Shown: positions 9,199 through 19,471, counted from the stretch's first letter. The stretch: DNA of 64,000 nt from Rhynchopus euleeides (GCA_963210315.1 OY723322.1:1426001-1490000), one strand, 5' to 3'. Numbers and translations are program-made. Notes: generated from the sequence alone by a model not told the origin.

Positions 9199-11355
9199 AT
9201 GAGGGGCGCCACCTCTGTTGTGCCGCTGCTGCGGGCGAGCCGCCCCCTGTGGGTCCAGCAGCGCTGCAAGACGCAGCAGCACGTCAAGGCAATGCTCCTG
9301 CGCCGCCGCGGGAAGCTGTCCGGGCCAGCCCCTCCTCCCAACCCGGCGACACCGCCTGACGCAACCGCCAAAACCGCAGCCGCTACCCACCGCGACACCG
9401 ACGCATCGCACCAACCAAGCGAGAGGGACCTCCAGGCGGAGCGCAGACGTGAGATCGAAAGATGCCAGCACCAGATCCGCACGGGGGAGAGGCGGGAGAC
9501 TGTGGAGGGGGCGGTGCTGCGCCTGCACGCCATGGGGGTCACCCCTGCCTACTCTCACACGATCCCTGCGGTGCATAAGATGCTGCTCAACGAGGGGTTC
9601 TCGCCGAACCCACGCGCTGTTGCCACTGTGGCGTATTTCCTGCTCTGCGTGCCCCGCACGGCGTTGGAGGCAAACGCCTCACCGGTGGTGGCCCTGCTGC
9701 GGCTGATGCGCCGCTGCTGCCGCGTCCTGCGCCCCAACGAGCTGACCCGCATCTTCCACACCACCGCAAAGATGCACACCGATGAGGTGATCGACAGGGC
9801 CTGCACCCACCTCTCCCAGCCACGCGTCGTGGCGACGCTGCAGCCAGACCAGGTCCTGGTGGTGCTGGAGAGCCTGGTACGCCTCGTCTCCAGAGGGGTC
9901 GCAGGGCATCCCGGGGTGGCGCGGTTTGTCCCCATCGGGCTGCTGCTGCTGAAGGCGCGCTCGGGGCTGCTGCTTCCTGGCAGCGGGGCTGCGGTGGGGA
10001 TGGGGGGGGATGAGGAGGAGGGTGTGGCCCGCCTGCGCGCCGCGGGGGTCGTGTCGGTGGAGCCGGATGACAGCATGCAGTGTGCCGTGCCCTCCTTCGT
10101 TGCGTCCGTCCTGCACTCCCTGCACTGCCTCCGGGTGTACGACGCGCGGTACTTCGGGTTTGCAATCGCGCTCATCCAGTCGCCCGCCCCCTCCTCACCC
10201 CCGACGCAGCGCAGGGGGAACTACCTCGGCGATGTCCGCCTCCCGCACCTCCTGCAGCTTTCCTCCGCATTGGCGGGCTATCTGGTGCATCTGTCGTCCG
10301 CTTCTCAAAAGGGCAGCGGTGGTGGCGGCGGCGAAACGGCGCAGATCCAGCAGTGCATGGCTGCCCTGGCGAAGGGGATGCTGGCGGAGGAGCTTGCCGA
10401 CCAGCCCCCAGGGGTCGTGTCGCAGATCCTGGGGGACCTGCGGGCCTCCCGGGTGCTGGACACCGCGGTGGTGGAGGCGCTGTGCCTCAACGTCTGCATG
10501 CTGGGGGAGGGCGAGGGCGGGGAGGCCGGGCAAACCCTGCCAGGCATGCCGCCTGCGGGTGGGCACGGCTCCTCCCGTGGGGTCTCGCAGACCATGATGG
10601 CCGAGCTTCTGTCGCGGCTGCTGTGGTGCTACCGGATGGACCCCGCCTCCACCCAGGTCGTGTCGGCGATAAACCACGTGTCGTTCCACCTGATGTCGCT
10701 CTGTGCGAACCTCACTATGTCTCAGGCGACTGTCGGCAGGGTGTGCACGGCATACACCGAGCTCGCCGGATCCCGTGAGAGCAGAATCAACACAGCAGAC
10801 ACAGAGGGCAGCGTGCCGCTGCTTGTGGTACGCTCTGAGCAGCATCGCACCACATTCGGAGGCAGAGGAGGTGGAGCCTCGAGGCCCACAGGACGCAGCG
10901 GAGGTGGTGGTGGGCCCGTCCAAATCCCTGGGGCGCTGACTGCGTTGGTGGTGCAGGCGCGGCAGATAGGGGTGACGAGCCCGATGCGTCTGTTCCACAC
11001 GACAGCGGAGTCGCTGGTGCCCATCCTGGAGACGTACGTGCTGCAGGGGCCTCACGACCCGGAGTACTTCGCAGCGCTGTGCTCCGTAGTGGAGTGGCGT
11101 GCTTCGAAGGATCCGGGGGCCTGGGCTGTCTCGCCCGCAGAGGCGCAGCGCCTCCTCAGCGCCCTGCGTGACCTGGACTGCGGCTGCTCCCTGCAGGAGC
11201 GCCTGTCACGCGGGCTGGATGCTGAAGATGTGGGCACTGTGGGCACAGAGGTGGAGCCCTGCGAGAGCAGCCAAGGGCTCCCCTTGGTTCCAGAGCTGTT
11301 CTGGCCAGCCCCGCCCCCCCAGATCTCGTGCCTCAACGCGTTCCGCGACGCGTGA
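9199..11355 (+). CDS. Large helical, probably organelle-targeted protein
   Basis: Single exon, 718 residues from ATG 9199. I chose this start because it gives a basic, Ser/Arg-rich amphipathic N-terminus (MRGATSVVPLLRASRP, then arginines and lysines without acids to about residue 40) typical of a mitochondrial or plastid presequence; an in-frame ATG lies at 9046. The body is almost all predicted helix with repeated Leu/Ala-rich segments (for example QVLVVLESLVRLVSR and HLLQLSSALAGYLVHLS), broken by Gly-rich linkers near residues 260 and 560. This pattern fits alpha-solenoid organelle RNA-binding or ribosome-assembly proteins, but I see no diagnostic RAP or PPR signature. The next gene is of similar style, so the pair may be a diverged duplication. 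The family assignment is tentative. Confidence 0.6.
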   Translation: MRGATSVVPLLRASRPLWVQQRCKTQQHVKAMLLRRRGKLSGPAPPPNPATPPDATAKTAAATHRDTDASHQPSERDLQAERRREIERCQHQIRTGERRETVEGAVLRLHAMGVTPAYSHTIPAVHKMLLNEGFSPNPRAVATVAYFLLCVPRTALEANASPVVALLRLMRRCCRVLRPNELTRIFHTTAKMHTDEVIDRACTHLSQPRVVATLQPDQVLVVLESLVRLVSRGVAGHPGVARFVPIGLLLLKARSGLLLPGSGAAVGMGGDEEEGVARLRAAGVVSVEPDDSMQCAVPSFVASVLHSLHCLRVYDARYFGFAIALIQSPAPSSPPTQRRGNYLGDVRLPHLLQLSSALAGYLVHLSSASQKGSGGGGGETAQIQQCMAALAKGMLAEELADQPPGVVSQILGDLRASRVLDTAVVEALCLNVCMLGEGEGGEAGQTLPGMPPAGGHGSSRGVSQTMMAELLSRLLWCYRMDPASTQVVSAINHVSFHLMSLCANLTMSQATVGRVCTAYTELAGSRESRINTADTEGSVPLLVVRSEQHRTTFGGRGGGASRPTGRSGGGGGPVQIPGALTALVVQARQIGVTSPMRLFHTTAESLVPILETYVLQGPHDPEYFAALCSVVEWRASKDPGAWAVSPAEAQRLLSALRDLDCGCSLQERLSRGLDAEDVGTVGTEVEPCESSQGLPLVPELFWPAPPPQISCLNAFRDA

Positions 11356-12122
11356 GGCGGTGGTCTCGGGTCGGGGGTGGGGGTATGGAACTGCAAGGCT
11401 GGTGTTCTGATGAACAACATATATGACGTAACGCAGCAGCAGTGAGCTGACACCTGCTTCCCCAATGTTGCTCGAATGGCATGGCCACATGAGGGGGGGG
11501 GGCCTGATCACTCCATCAAAGGAAGGCGACTTTAATACCGCAGCAAACTGAATGTGGTCCAGCCACGCTGCCCTGTCCTCAGAAGGGCTTTGTGTCTGTC
11601 TCTCGGGAGGCCCGCCAGCTGTCGCCAGCTGAGAGGGGGGACAATGCCCTCGGTGGCTGCAGCACACAGGTGCCATCCGGATGGATGTTGCTACACAGCC
11701 CCTCCACGGAACTGGTTGCGTGGAGGTTGTTGCGGGGTTGCCTGAGTGTGTGTGGGCCAGCCGATGGAGTAGTGTCCGGGGGCCGGCCTCCCACGCCTTC
11801 GCATCTCTGTCTCGCTCTCTGCCAGTGCAGCGGAAAACAAATCTATCACTCGGGAGGGTGGCGGTGCCCCGTTGTCCCCCCTCTCCACGTTGTTACAAAC
11901 AAACACATTCCGTATGCCGGCTCCATTTTTGCGTGTGTGTGTGTGCGCTCATCATGATGGATGCCTGCAAAATCGACACCACCCCACCGCCACACCCCTT
12001 CCCACAGGAGGAACAGGAGGAGGACCCACCCCACCCCACACACACACTCTGCTGAGTCACATGCGTGGCAGTTCCTCCCTTCTCCCCCTCCCCGCCTCCC
12101 TCCCAGACGGCACCTGATTGTC
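11356..12122. other. Intergenic
   Basis: No gene recognised. Contains a G10 run near 11495 and a CCACCCCACCCCACAC stretch just before the next gene. The upstream part of the next gene's open frame (11961-12122) is His/Pro/Thr low-complexity sequence and probably 5' UTR. TCCCTCCCAG (about 12098-12107) could be a splice acceptor. Confidence 0.5.
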
Positions 12123-13718
12123 ATGGGTTTGGGGCGGGGTGCGACGGCAGCTGCGGCCGCCGCCGCCCGCAAACGCCCCGCACCGCCCGCCGCGTCGCCC
12201 CTGCTCGCTGCCCTCGCCAAGGGGCAGGGTGGGACACCGCCGCCACCGCTGCCGCCACACGCGCCGCCAACACGCCGCCCTGCCGGGCGGCAGCGCCCGG
12301 AGGACAGGTGGCAGCCCAGCGACACGGCACGCAGGGTGGTGGATGAGGTCATCGCATTCTGGCGCAGCACGGAGTGGGAGGAGCCCCTCGGGTCTGACGA
12401 CCCCGGCATGGGGGCGCGCATCCGGAAGGCGAAGGCGGACGACCGGGGCAGGTGGCGGCGGGAGCGCTCGCCGCGCGACATCCTCAGCTCCCTGCGGGCC
12501 TACCAGGAGGAGGGGTCGCTGCGAGGCATCGACATGGCGCTGGCTTCGACGCTCCTCGCGAAGTGTACACAGCGGACCCGCGAGGCGGAGTCGCGGTTTG
12601 TGCAGGATGCGGTGCAGGTCGTGCGGTCCTGCCTGCCTGAGGTGCAGGCGTCGCATGGAAACATCGTCTCCATCCACAACGCCCTGCTGGGGATGGGGCA
12701 CAGCGTGCAGTTCCTCGATGCCCACCTGAGCAGTGCGAAGCTCGCGAGCTTCACGACAGAGCAGGTGACGCTGCTGCTGGCATCGTCTGCGAAGCATCGC
12801 CTGCAGCACCGCGTGGGGGTGCTGCTGCGGCTGGGGAGGGACCCGCTTGTGCTGAAGGATGCCACCACGGCGCTGCATGCCGCTGCGACGCTTGCGCACA
12901 CAGTGCCTGAGGGCCTTGTGCCAGCGATGTGCAGGATGGGCCTCAGAGACACCGATCTGGCTGCCGGCAGCGACAGCCAGCAGATCACGTCCCTCCTCTG
13001 GTCCTGCAGCAAGCTGGGCCTGCCGCCCCACTCGCCCCTCTACGCCTGTGCGATGGAGGCCCTGGCGCGGGGCTGGGTGATCCCCGAGCATGAGGTGCAG
13101 GTGCTGTGGGCGCTGGCGAAGGCGGGTGTGCAGGCCCCGGGTGTGTTCGCCCTGGCGCTGTCGGGTGGGGTTGCGGGGCGGCCGCACAGCGCGCTCGATC
13201 AGTCGCATCTGCTGTGGGCCTGTGCCAAGGCGCGGGTGCTGGATGCGAGGGTGTTCGGCACAGACCTTCCGGACTGTGTCGGCACCGCCACCCCGCAGCA
13301 GCTGGGCAGCATGCAGTGGGCATATGGCGTCGCGAGTGTGATGCGGCATGTCAGCGCGTTGGACGCCCTCATAGCTAATGTGAAGCCGAAGGCGAGCCCG
13401 GAGCTTCTCGCTTCGTCTGCAATTGAGTGCCTTCAGATCGGGTGCGACAGTGTGTGCCTAAGGGTGTTGGACCTTGCTGCGCTGAAGCCGCGCACAGTGG
13501 TGCGCCTTGGATCTGCGGCGCACGACCAGCACAGGGCCGACGTGAAGAGGCGCATCGTGAAGCACCTGACCCTGCCCGAGGGCCAGGCCATGCTCAGGAC
13601 GCTCACTGCAAAGGAGCTGAAGCTTGTGGACAGGGGGTACTCCCGTGCGGTGGGCCCTCTTGTGCAGAAGCTCCTGGGTGCCCAGCGGAAAGCCTCGGCA
13701 CCGCAGTCCCCATCTTAG
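12123..13718 (+). CDS. OPR/HPR-like helical repeat protein, probably organellar
   Basis: Single exon, 531 residues from ATG 12123. The chosen start gives an Ala/Arg/Pro-rich N-terminus (MGLGRGATAAAAAAARKRP) that looks like an organelle presequence. The C-terminal half has repeats with the pattern LLW-x-C/L-A/S-K-(A/L): QQITSLLWSCSKLGLPP, HEVQVLWALAKAGV, DQSHLLWACAKARV and QQLGSMQWAYGVASV. Such LLWA-AKL repeats are typical of octotricopeptide, heptatricopeptide and RAP-domain families, which act in organelle RNA stability, editing or rRNA assembly. I do not see a C-terminal RAP domain. It lies 0.77 kb downstream of a helical protein of similar character. Confidence 0.65.
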   Translation: MGLGRGATAAAAAAARKRPAPPAASPLLAALAKGQGGTPPPPLPPHAPPTRRPAGRQRPEDRWQPSDTARRVVDEVIAFWRSTEWEEPLGSDDPGMGARIRKAKADDRGRWRRERSPRDILSSLRAYQEEGSLRGIDMALASTLLAKCTQRTREAESRFVQDAVQVVRSCLPEVQASHGNIVSIHNALLGMGHSVQFLDAHLSSAKLASFTTEQVTLLLASSAKHRLQHRVGVLLRLGRDPLVLKDATTALHAAATLAHTVPEGLVPAMCRMGLRDTDLAAGSDSQQITSLLWSCSKLGLPPHSPLYACAMEALARGWVIPEHEVQVLWALAKAGVQAPGVFALALSGGVAGRPHSALDQSHLLWACAKARVLDARVFGTDLPDCVGTATPQQLGSMQWAYGVASVMRHVSALDALIANVKPKASPELLASSAIECLQIGCDSVCLRVLDLAALKPRTVVRLGSAAHDQHRADVKRRIVKHLTLPEGQAMLRTLTAKELKLVDRGYSRAVGPLVQKLLGAQRKASAPQSPS

Positions 13719-13886
13719 GTTCTTTGCTGAGGGGTTTGGGGGGCCGTCTTGGCCCTTCGTGAAAGGAATTTGTGGCTTTAAAATTCTTGCTTTTGCTGCA
13801 GGGCAACTTCTGGATTGTGCACCACCCGCTGTTCGATTGGGCACCACCACCACTGCCAGGCAGGGTGTGCCCCAGCCCAGTCAACA

Positions 13887-14801
13887 ATGAGCCGTTTGGC
13901 TGACCGGGGAGAGCGTGAGCGCGAGCGCGAAAGAGTGCTTCAGAGGTCACGGGAGCAGATCAACTCGCGGCGAGGCCTCGCATCCACACTGCCCGAGGGC
14001 CGTGTGAGCTATGCACGGGCATCGGAGGTATGTCCAGCAGCACCTCGCATGCTCCTGCAAACCACAACACACCTGCAGGGCGCTGCTGCTGAGACGAGCT
14101 CGAGGTATCGCGAGAGGGACCGCGAGGACACCCTCTCTGTCGCAGGCACGGAGGACATGAACATCGACCGGGACCCCACACCACGCGAGCGCCCCAGCGC
14201 TGCCGCGTCGCGCCCGTCGTACTCATCCTCTGCCTCGCTACGCCAGTCGCAGGGGGCCTACCGCGTCTCCACCGCAGACAACCACAACGCGTCGGGGCTC
14301 TCTGCCTACAGCGATGCTGGAGGGGATGTCTCCCGGTGGTCCATTGACCGTGTTCAGAAGTGGCTGGTGCAGAACGGGATGGCGAAGTACGCACCCCTCT
14401 TTGCCCGCAATGAGATCGACGGTGCAACGCTGGTCGTGCTGACGCCTGCCGACTTGATAGACGAGCTGCGTATCCCGTCGCTGTCGGAGCGCAAGGTGCT
14501 CATGCGGCTGATCCGCCAGGTGTCGACAGGTCCCTCGGAGGCGCCTGCACCAGCCGTGCACTCCGGTGGGGCCACGCTGTCCGGCGGGTCGCTGTCAGAG
14601 GTGTCGCAGCTGCTGGAGAATGAAACAGCCATGCTGCAGTCCTTCGTGCAGAGTGAGTCGCGGCGAATGAATGCCGCGCTGCACCATGACATCGGTGCGG
14701 TCACCGCAGCGGTAGCTCACCTGCAGGAGACTGTGGACCGCATCGTGGAGATGCTCCCCACCACAGTGAAGCCGAGGCTGATACCCTACCCCGATGTGTG
14801 A
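13887..14801 (+). CDS. SAM-domain protein
   Basis: ATG 13887 sits just after CCCAGCCCAG, a plausible acceptor. Unspliced, the frame gives 304 residues. A probable intron, 14028-14078 (GTATGT to CTGCAG, 51 nt, in frame), would leave 287. The N-terminus is very Arg/Glu-rich (residues 5-20) and then Ser-rich and disordered. A sterile alpha motif follows at about residues 153-219 unspliced (SRWSIDRVQKWLVQNGM, then LTPADLIDELRI and KVLMRLIRQV), which usually mediates protein-protein assembly. A short coiled region after it (LLENETAMLQSFV to VDRIVEMLP) may oligomerise. The partner is unknown. Because the intron is a multiple of three without a stop, both spliced and retained forms would encode protein. 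Confidence 0.75.
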   Translation: MSRLADRGERERERERVLQRSREQINSRRGLASTLPEGRVSYARASEVCPAAPRMLLQTTTHLQGAAAETSSRYRERDREDTLSVAGTEDMNIDRDPTPRERPSAAASRPSYSSSASLRQSQGAYRVSTADNHNASGLSAYSDAGGDVSRWSIDRVQKWLVQNGMAKYAPLFARNEIDGATLVVLTPADLIDELRIPSLSERKVLMRLIRQVSTGPSEAPAPAVHSGGATLSGGSLSEVSQLLENETAMLQSFVQSESRRMNAALHHDIGAVTAAVAHLQETVDRIVEMLPTTVKPRLIPYPDV

Positions 14802-15041
14802 GTGGTGTGAGTGTTGGCATGTGCTGTCTGCATGTGCCGTGCAGTAGATATATTGCTTTGTGCTGCAAGGTCGGCGTCGTAGAGCCTGCCGGGAGTGGCG
14901 AGATTGACCGAAGCGAAGCGTAGCAGGGCAGTGGGGCTAGCTTTTGCATTTGTTGAGAGTTAGCGGGGGAGAGGCGTGCACATCCACGGCCACACCACCA
15001 CCACCCAGGTCTGTGCAGCTCTTGTATGGAGGGCTGTCGCA
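14802..15041. other. Short intergenic stretch
   Basis: No gene. Ends with CCACCACCACCCAG and a 5' UTR-like segment before the next ATG. Confidence 0.5.
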
Positions 15042-16190
15042 ATGCCGAAGCTCGAACCCAGCTTCCGCGACTTGGCTCAGGATCGCAAGAAGACACGCGT
15101 GGTGTTCCAGCACGAGGAGGATGACGACATGCTGCGCCCAGAGGGAGCGACGCTGCTCAAACCCCCCACCCTGGACGAGCCGATGTCTCCTTTATCTCGC
15201 AAGTCAGAGGAGCCCATTTCCTCGCGCCCGCGGCGCGTGTCGTCGTCACGACGTGGCAGCACTATGACCTCCGCCACGTCGCATGACGAGCGTGCGAGGG
15301 AGCGTATCAACGACCTGGAGACGGAGGTGGCGCGACACAAGGCATTGCTGGACCGCATCAGCACGGAGCACCAGAGCTTCATCAGGGGCGGTGCGGCAGC
15401 ACGTCTGGAAGCAACCGTGATGCGGCAGAGGCTGTGTGCAGTCAACGACGTCATGCATGAGAAGAACCGCAAGCTTGTGGCGCTGGAGCAGCGCAACGCC
15501 AACCGCCTGCGCCATGCCTGTGCGAAGGAGACAGTCGTCACCGACCTCGAAGCAGAGAATGCACGCCTCAAGGCGGCACTGGTGGAAACGGCTGAAGCCA
15601 CGCAGCAGTGTGTCTCGCGTCTTAGTGACGCCTCTCAGATGCTGAGCGGACTGCGCAAGTGGTCGCATGTGTGCAGTGCGTTGAGCGATGTGGGCACCAG
15701 GCTGCGCGGTGTCGTGGATGGTGCACGTGCCATGCTGGAGCAGGACCACTACGAGGAAGAGCCGCGTGAGGGTGACGAGAGCGCTGCTGCGGCAGAGGTC
15801 GCCATGGAGGCGCTGCAGCGTCTCCGCAAGGACCTCTGCTCTGACGCGACAAAAAGCACGACTCGCGTTGCGTGCATCGTCAACACTGCTGCAGTCAAAT
15901 TCATGAGGTCGAAGCTGGCAGCACAGCGGGACCACATGATTGCGCTGGAGAGATGCGCCTTCAAGCAGAAGTGCAGCGGCATGAGGCGCCTGACACAACA
16001 TGTCGAGCAGGCCACCATGGCTGCAGAAGACCATGCCAGCCTGCTGGTGCAGACGTGCCACGCGCCTGCCACGATGGTGGCGCGTTCCACCCAGACGGAG
16101 CAGTCGCAACAGCATGGGTCTGCACAGAACCTGGCCCCTCAGACAACGTTCAGTGTTCTTCGTGACTCGTTCGGTGGATTCCGACGATAG
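15042..16190 (+). CDS. Coiled-coil protein, unknown function
   Basis: Single exon, 382 residues from ATG 15042. The first about 90 residues are charged and Ser/Arg-rich with probable phosphorylation sites (RPRRVSSSRRGS). Residues about 90-190 form a heptad-rich helix (ERINDLETEVARHKALLDRI, VTDLEAENARLKAALVE), and further helical segments run to about 345. The tail is Gln/Ser-rich and ends FGGFRR. This organisation suits a cytoskeletal or basal-body scaffold, but no family is recognised. ATG 15042 was preferred over the one at 14976 because the latter adds a His/Thr low-complexity segment that includes the probable acceptor. Confidence 0.65.
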   Translation: MPKLEPSFRDLAQDRKKTRVVFQHEEDDDMLRPEGATLLKPPTLDEPMSPLSRKSEEPISSRPRRVSSSRRGSTMTSATSHDERARERINDLETEVARHKALLDRISTEHQSFIRGGAAARLEATVMRQRLCAVNDVMHEKNRKLVALEQRNANRLRHACAKETVVTDLEAENARLKAALVETAEATQQCVSRLSDASQMLSGLRKWSHVCSALSDVGTRLRGVVDGARAMLEQDHYEEEPREGDESAAAAEVAMEALQRLRKDLCSDATKSTTRVACIVNTAAVKFMRSKLAAQRDHMIALERCAFKQKCSGMRRLTQHVEQATMAAEDHASLLVQTCHAPATMVARSTQTEQSQQHGSAQNLAPQTTFSVLRDSFGGFRR

Positions 16191-16320
16191 GCGTGACGGT
16201 TTCCACCGCCCGCCCATGAATGTGCAGATGTACAAGGATGCCCGCTGTTCTGCCTTGCTTTGCACCACACATTCCTGCCCTGCCTGCCCGTGCCACCGCA
16301 GACCACAGGTACACAACACC

Positions 16321-17046
16321 ATGCGACATCGAGGGGCTGTCGTGCTCCTGCTTGCCTGCCTGCATGGCACAGCTGCCCGCCAGAGCGCCCCGGAGTTCAA
16401 CTGCTCGAGGCGCGAGATGCTAATGACCAGCGACTGCAACGCCTTCACATCCATGTGCCGCAGCCTCGGGGGTGAATCACTGGGTTGCACAGCCACAGGC
16501 TCGTACCACCTCAGCGCGGAACTCTCTGTGGACGGTGTGGTGGGTGCCAGCCCAGGCATCACGCCACGCGACGCGCAGTCGTTCAACCTGACCGGGTCGT
16601 GCCTCTGCTACGGGCAGAACGCTGTGTTCCACCGCGACGGAGAAAAATGCTGGCTTCAAAACGACTGCGGGACACCCGCCGAACCTTACTACACGGCTAC
16701 ATGCAAACCAGATGTGGCTGGCATCACCTGCGACAGTGATATGTACACCTACTGCAGGTACGGCTTCGAGTCGGAATATGCAAAATGCACGAAGGGGCGA
16801 GAGGACCGCACCACGTGGTGCAACTGTGTGCCGCACTACTACGAGTGCCTCCGCACCATATCCAGCTGCGAGGAGTACGTGGCACAGAGTGCGTGTGACG
16901 ACTTGGTTGACTCCTACATCGAGATGGGGGCAGACCCGCTAACCTGTAACTATCTTCTCGCCTGCCGCTGCTTCGAGGCAGCAGGGCCCTTGCTGCCGGC
17001 TATGATGACGATCGCTGCATGCATCGCAGCGGTGGTTCTACACTGA
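16321..17046 (+). CDS. Secreted Cys-rich protein, probable GPI anchor
   Basis: Single exon, 241 residues. ATG 16321 follows CACCGCAG and CCACAG by 10-20 nt. Residues 1-19 (MRHRGAVVLLLACLHGTAA) form a signal peptide. The mature part has about 20 cysteines in a repeated C-x(5-12)-C style and N-glycosylation motifs (NCS, NLT). The C-terminus ends in a hydrophobic run (AAGPLLPAMMTIAACIAAVV) with no cytosolic tail, which is the form of a GPI-attachment signal. It is therefore probably a cell-surface protein. No named fold is recognised; tripling of CxC-like spacing suggests disulfide-rich modules. A single-pass membrane protein is the alternative. Confidence 0.7.
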   Translation: MRHRGAVVLLLACLHGTAARQSAPEFNCSRREMLMTSDCNAFTSMCRSLGGESLGCTATGSYHLSAELSVDGVVGASPGITPRDAQSFNLTGSCLCYGQNAVFHRDGEKCWLQNDCGTPAEPYYTATCKPDVAGITCDSDMYTYCRYGFESEYAKCTKGREDRTTWCNCVPHYYECLRTISSCEEYVAQSACDDLVDSYIEMGADPLTCNYLLACRCFEAAGPLLPAMMTIAACIAAVVLH

Positions 17047-17096
17047 GATGTCTCTTTCCAGAGATGCAATGAAGCGGCATAGTCGGTGAGAGCCAG

Positions 17097-17366
17097 CACC
17101 ACGGACTAGTCGCCCGGACGACTAGTCGGGACGACGGGTGAAATGACGACGGGTGAAACGACGGGTGGCACCCGTCGGCACGACGGGTGAACCTGCTGAA
17201 ACGACGGGTGTTCCAGCCATTTCCTGTTGATATGGGCCAATTTCCATTGAAAACTAGGGGAGTACCTTGCATGGCATCAGGTTATTTTTCACGCCGAGCT
17301 ATCTTCCCTGCACAGACCCACCCCCCCATTACTTTCCATTTACAATTCCTAGTTGGTGAAGGGGCT
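17097..17366. repeat. Left terminal inverted repeat
   Basis: Left arm of the 2.9-kb element. The outer about 110 bp are rich in ACGACGGGTG and CGACTAGTCG words and differ in detail from the right arm. The inner about 150 bp match the right arm almost base for base. Confidence 0.85.
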
Positions 17367-17522
17367 GCCCACCGGTGGACCACCAGGAGGGGGGTGAGCC
17401 ATCCAGGTGGGCAGGGGGCCTGGGGGTGGGGCCTCACAACAACTCCCTCCCACGACGTCACTCCGCTCTCGAGGACAAACAAAATCACCTACGTACCTGA
17501 ACTGCCAAACACCCCCCCCCCC

Positions 17523-19471
17523 TCACTTACGGGTGCGCGGATCTCATGTGCTCGTCGCGCTTTACAGTGGCTTTAAAGAGCTCGAAACAAACACAGCAAC
17601 GCTTTTGTGTCAGCACGCGCGAATGGTGACTGAGGTAGTGCTGGCTCAGTCCCTTCGGTTGTCCGTTTGCCGCACTCCTGGCATGTGACAGTGCAGGTCT
17701 GACACGGCGCGTTGTTTTGTGGCCGATGTGCAGCATCATAATGCGCAAACAGTGCTTCTCTCGTGTGGGCAACTTTGGAGCACACAATGCAGATATGCTG
17801 CTGCACAGGCACTGTACCGGATGGCGTTGGTTCTGGCACTTCTGGCACATCCTCGCTGTTGCCCCAGGATTTGGACTTGCAGATGCATGCGAGCAGCGTT
17901 GCCTTTGGAGTGGTGTTTTCCGGGTCGCCCAGAAATTGTTGGCCCCATCGCCCCCTTTTTGTGACGTGAGATCCAAGGCCGAGGGACTCGAGTCTCCGCT
18001 GCAGTGCTGCCGTTGCTCCCTTCCAACAAGCGTTCCTCGCAGTGACACGGCGGCAAAGCTTTATCGCGCCGAACTTCAGGAGGGTCGGTTGGTCCAGCAG
18101 GCCGCACCCCTTGCCTTTGGTCCTCTGCATTTCGAAGAGCAGCAGGTCCCGTTCGGCGGTCTGCTGCGATGTCACCCTCAGGGCATGGCGTTTGGAGACG
18201 CCATTCCCCCTCTCCAGTTCCTCGTCACTCAGGGCGAGGGGGTGTGCATCTTCTGGATCAAACCAGTGGCTCATCGAATGGATATATGTAACACCACGCC
18301 CCTCGGATGTTCTCCCAGGTGACACCCACTCCAGGACAAACACAAGGATGTGCATTGCGATGAGCGAGAAGATGAACTCTTTCGCGCACTTTCCCTCCTG
18401 GTGGTACTTGATGGGGATGTCGTTGTAGCGGAAATGCACAAGCATTTCCATTGCAATACAGAGTAGATGCTGCACCCCCTTCGTCTTGGCAATGGTGAGT
18501 AAGCGACTCAGAACATCTCTGACCTGGTTTCCCGTCATGTTGGAACACGTTGAGCTGCCAAGGACAGCCTTCTGCACGGCAGGTCCATCAGGCAAGATCT
18601 CTGCGAGTATTGCGATGAACCCGTTTATGTCGTGCAGGGGGGGTGTGATCGTGTACGCTGTGGAGGTGAACACCCCTGCGTACAGGCTCCCAAACCCAGC
18701 TTCATGAAGTTCCTGGATGCTAGCCCTGTGGCAGGCGTGGAGCTGTTTCAACCAGTCATTTCGTGGTGTGGTACAAAACGCGCTCCTGTGCGAAGATGAC
18801 CCCATCTTACTAAATGCCGACCACAGCTCAAGATGGTCCCCTGCTACCCTAAGCAGGCGAGCCGAAACATCACGTTCGCCTTTTCAAAAACCCCTCTCTG
18901 CACTCTTGCGATTTGCTTCAGGAAGTTGAACGTGAACCACGTTCTGTACTCATCCTTCTGCTAATCGGCAACTGTCACCAACCGTGTTGCGAAGGCACCG
19001 TCGAAAATGCCTACGGCCAGCCTGCTCTGCTGGGTCTTCTGTGCCTGTTTCTTCTCCGCCTCGTACAGCTTCACCATAGCTGCAGTGCGCGGGGCAGGCG
19101 TCGGCCATCTCCTTGAGCCCTGTCGGGTGGTCCTTCCCGTTGCTCTTCCGGAGGCCCAACCCGACAAACTCGATGTCTGACCCGCTATTGACACGGGCAG
19201 CGTACATCGTGCGACCATCCTTCGCGGTCGACTTGCTGATCACCCCACCCCCCAGCTTCTCATACTTTTTGTACAGGGCAAGACTGATGATGGGATCAGT
19301 CGACTTGATGGTAGTATCCGCCAGCTTGCCGAGAAGCTGCTTCAGGGCCATGTGGCTCAACCCATCAGCATCACGCTCGACAACATACGTGTTGATCCAA
19401 GCACGTACAAACACCGTCATGTCCACAGCGCTGGCGAGGGCCTGCGCTGCAGTACGCTTTGCCGCTGGCAT
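17523..19471 (-). pseudogene. Transposon gene with C-terminal zinc fingers, disrupted
   Basis: One continuous minus-strand gene of roughly 640 codons can be followed only by changing frame. It starts MPAAKRTAAQALAS at 19471 and changes frame near 19090. It meets TAG stops near 18960 and 18850, changes frame again, and then runs open from about 18810 to 17640. It ends with three C2H2-type units: CIVCSKV...H-x4-H, CQEC...QHYLSH and CCVCFELF...H-x4-H. The first and third have exact C-x2-C-x12-H-x4-H spacing. The middle one needs a frame change between its Cys and His pairs, where 31 nt replace the expected 36. The zinc fingers suggest DNA binding by a transposase or accessory protein, but I recognise no catalytic core. 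It is a dead copy. Confidence 0.65.
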
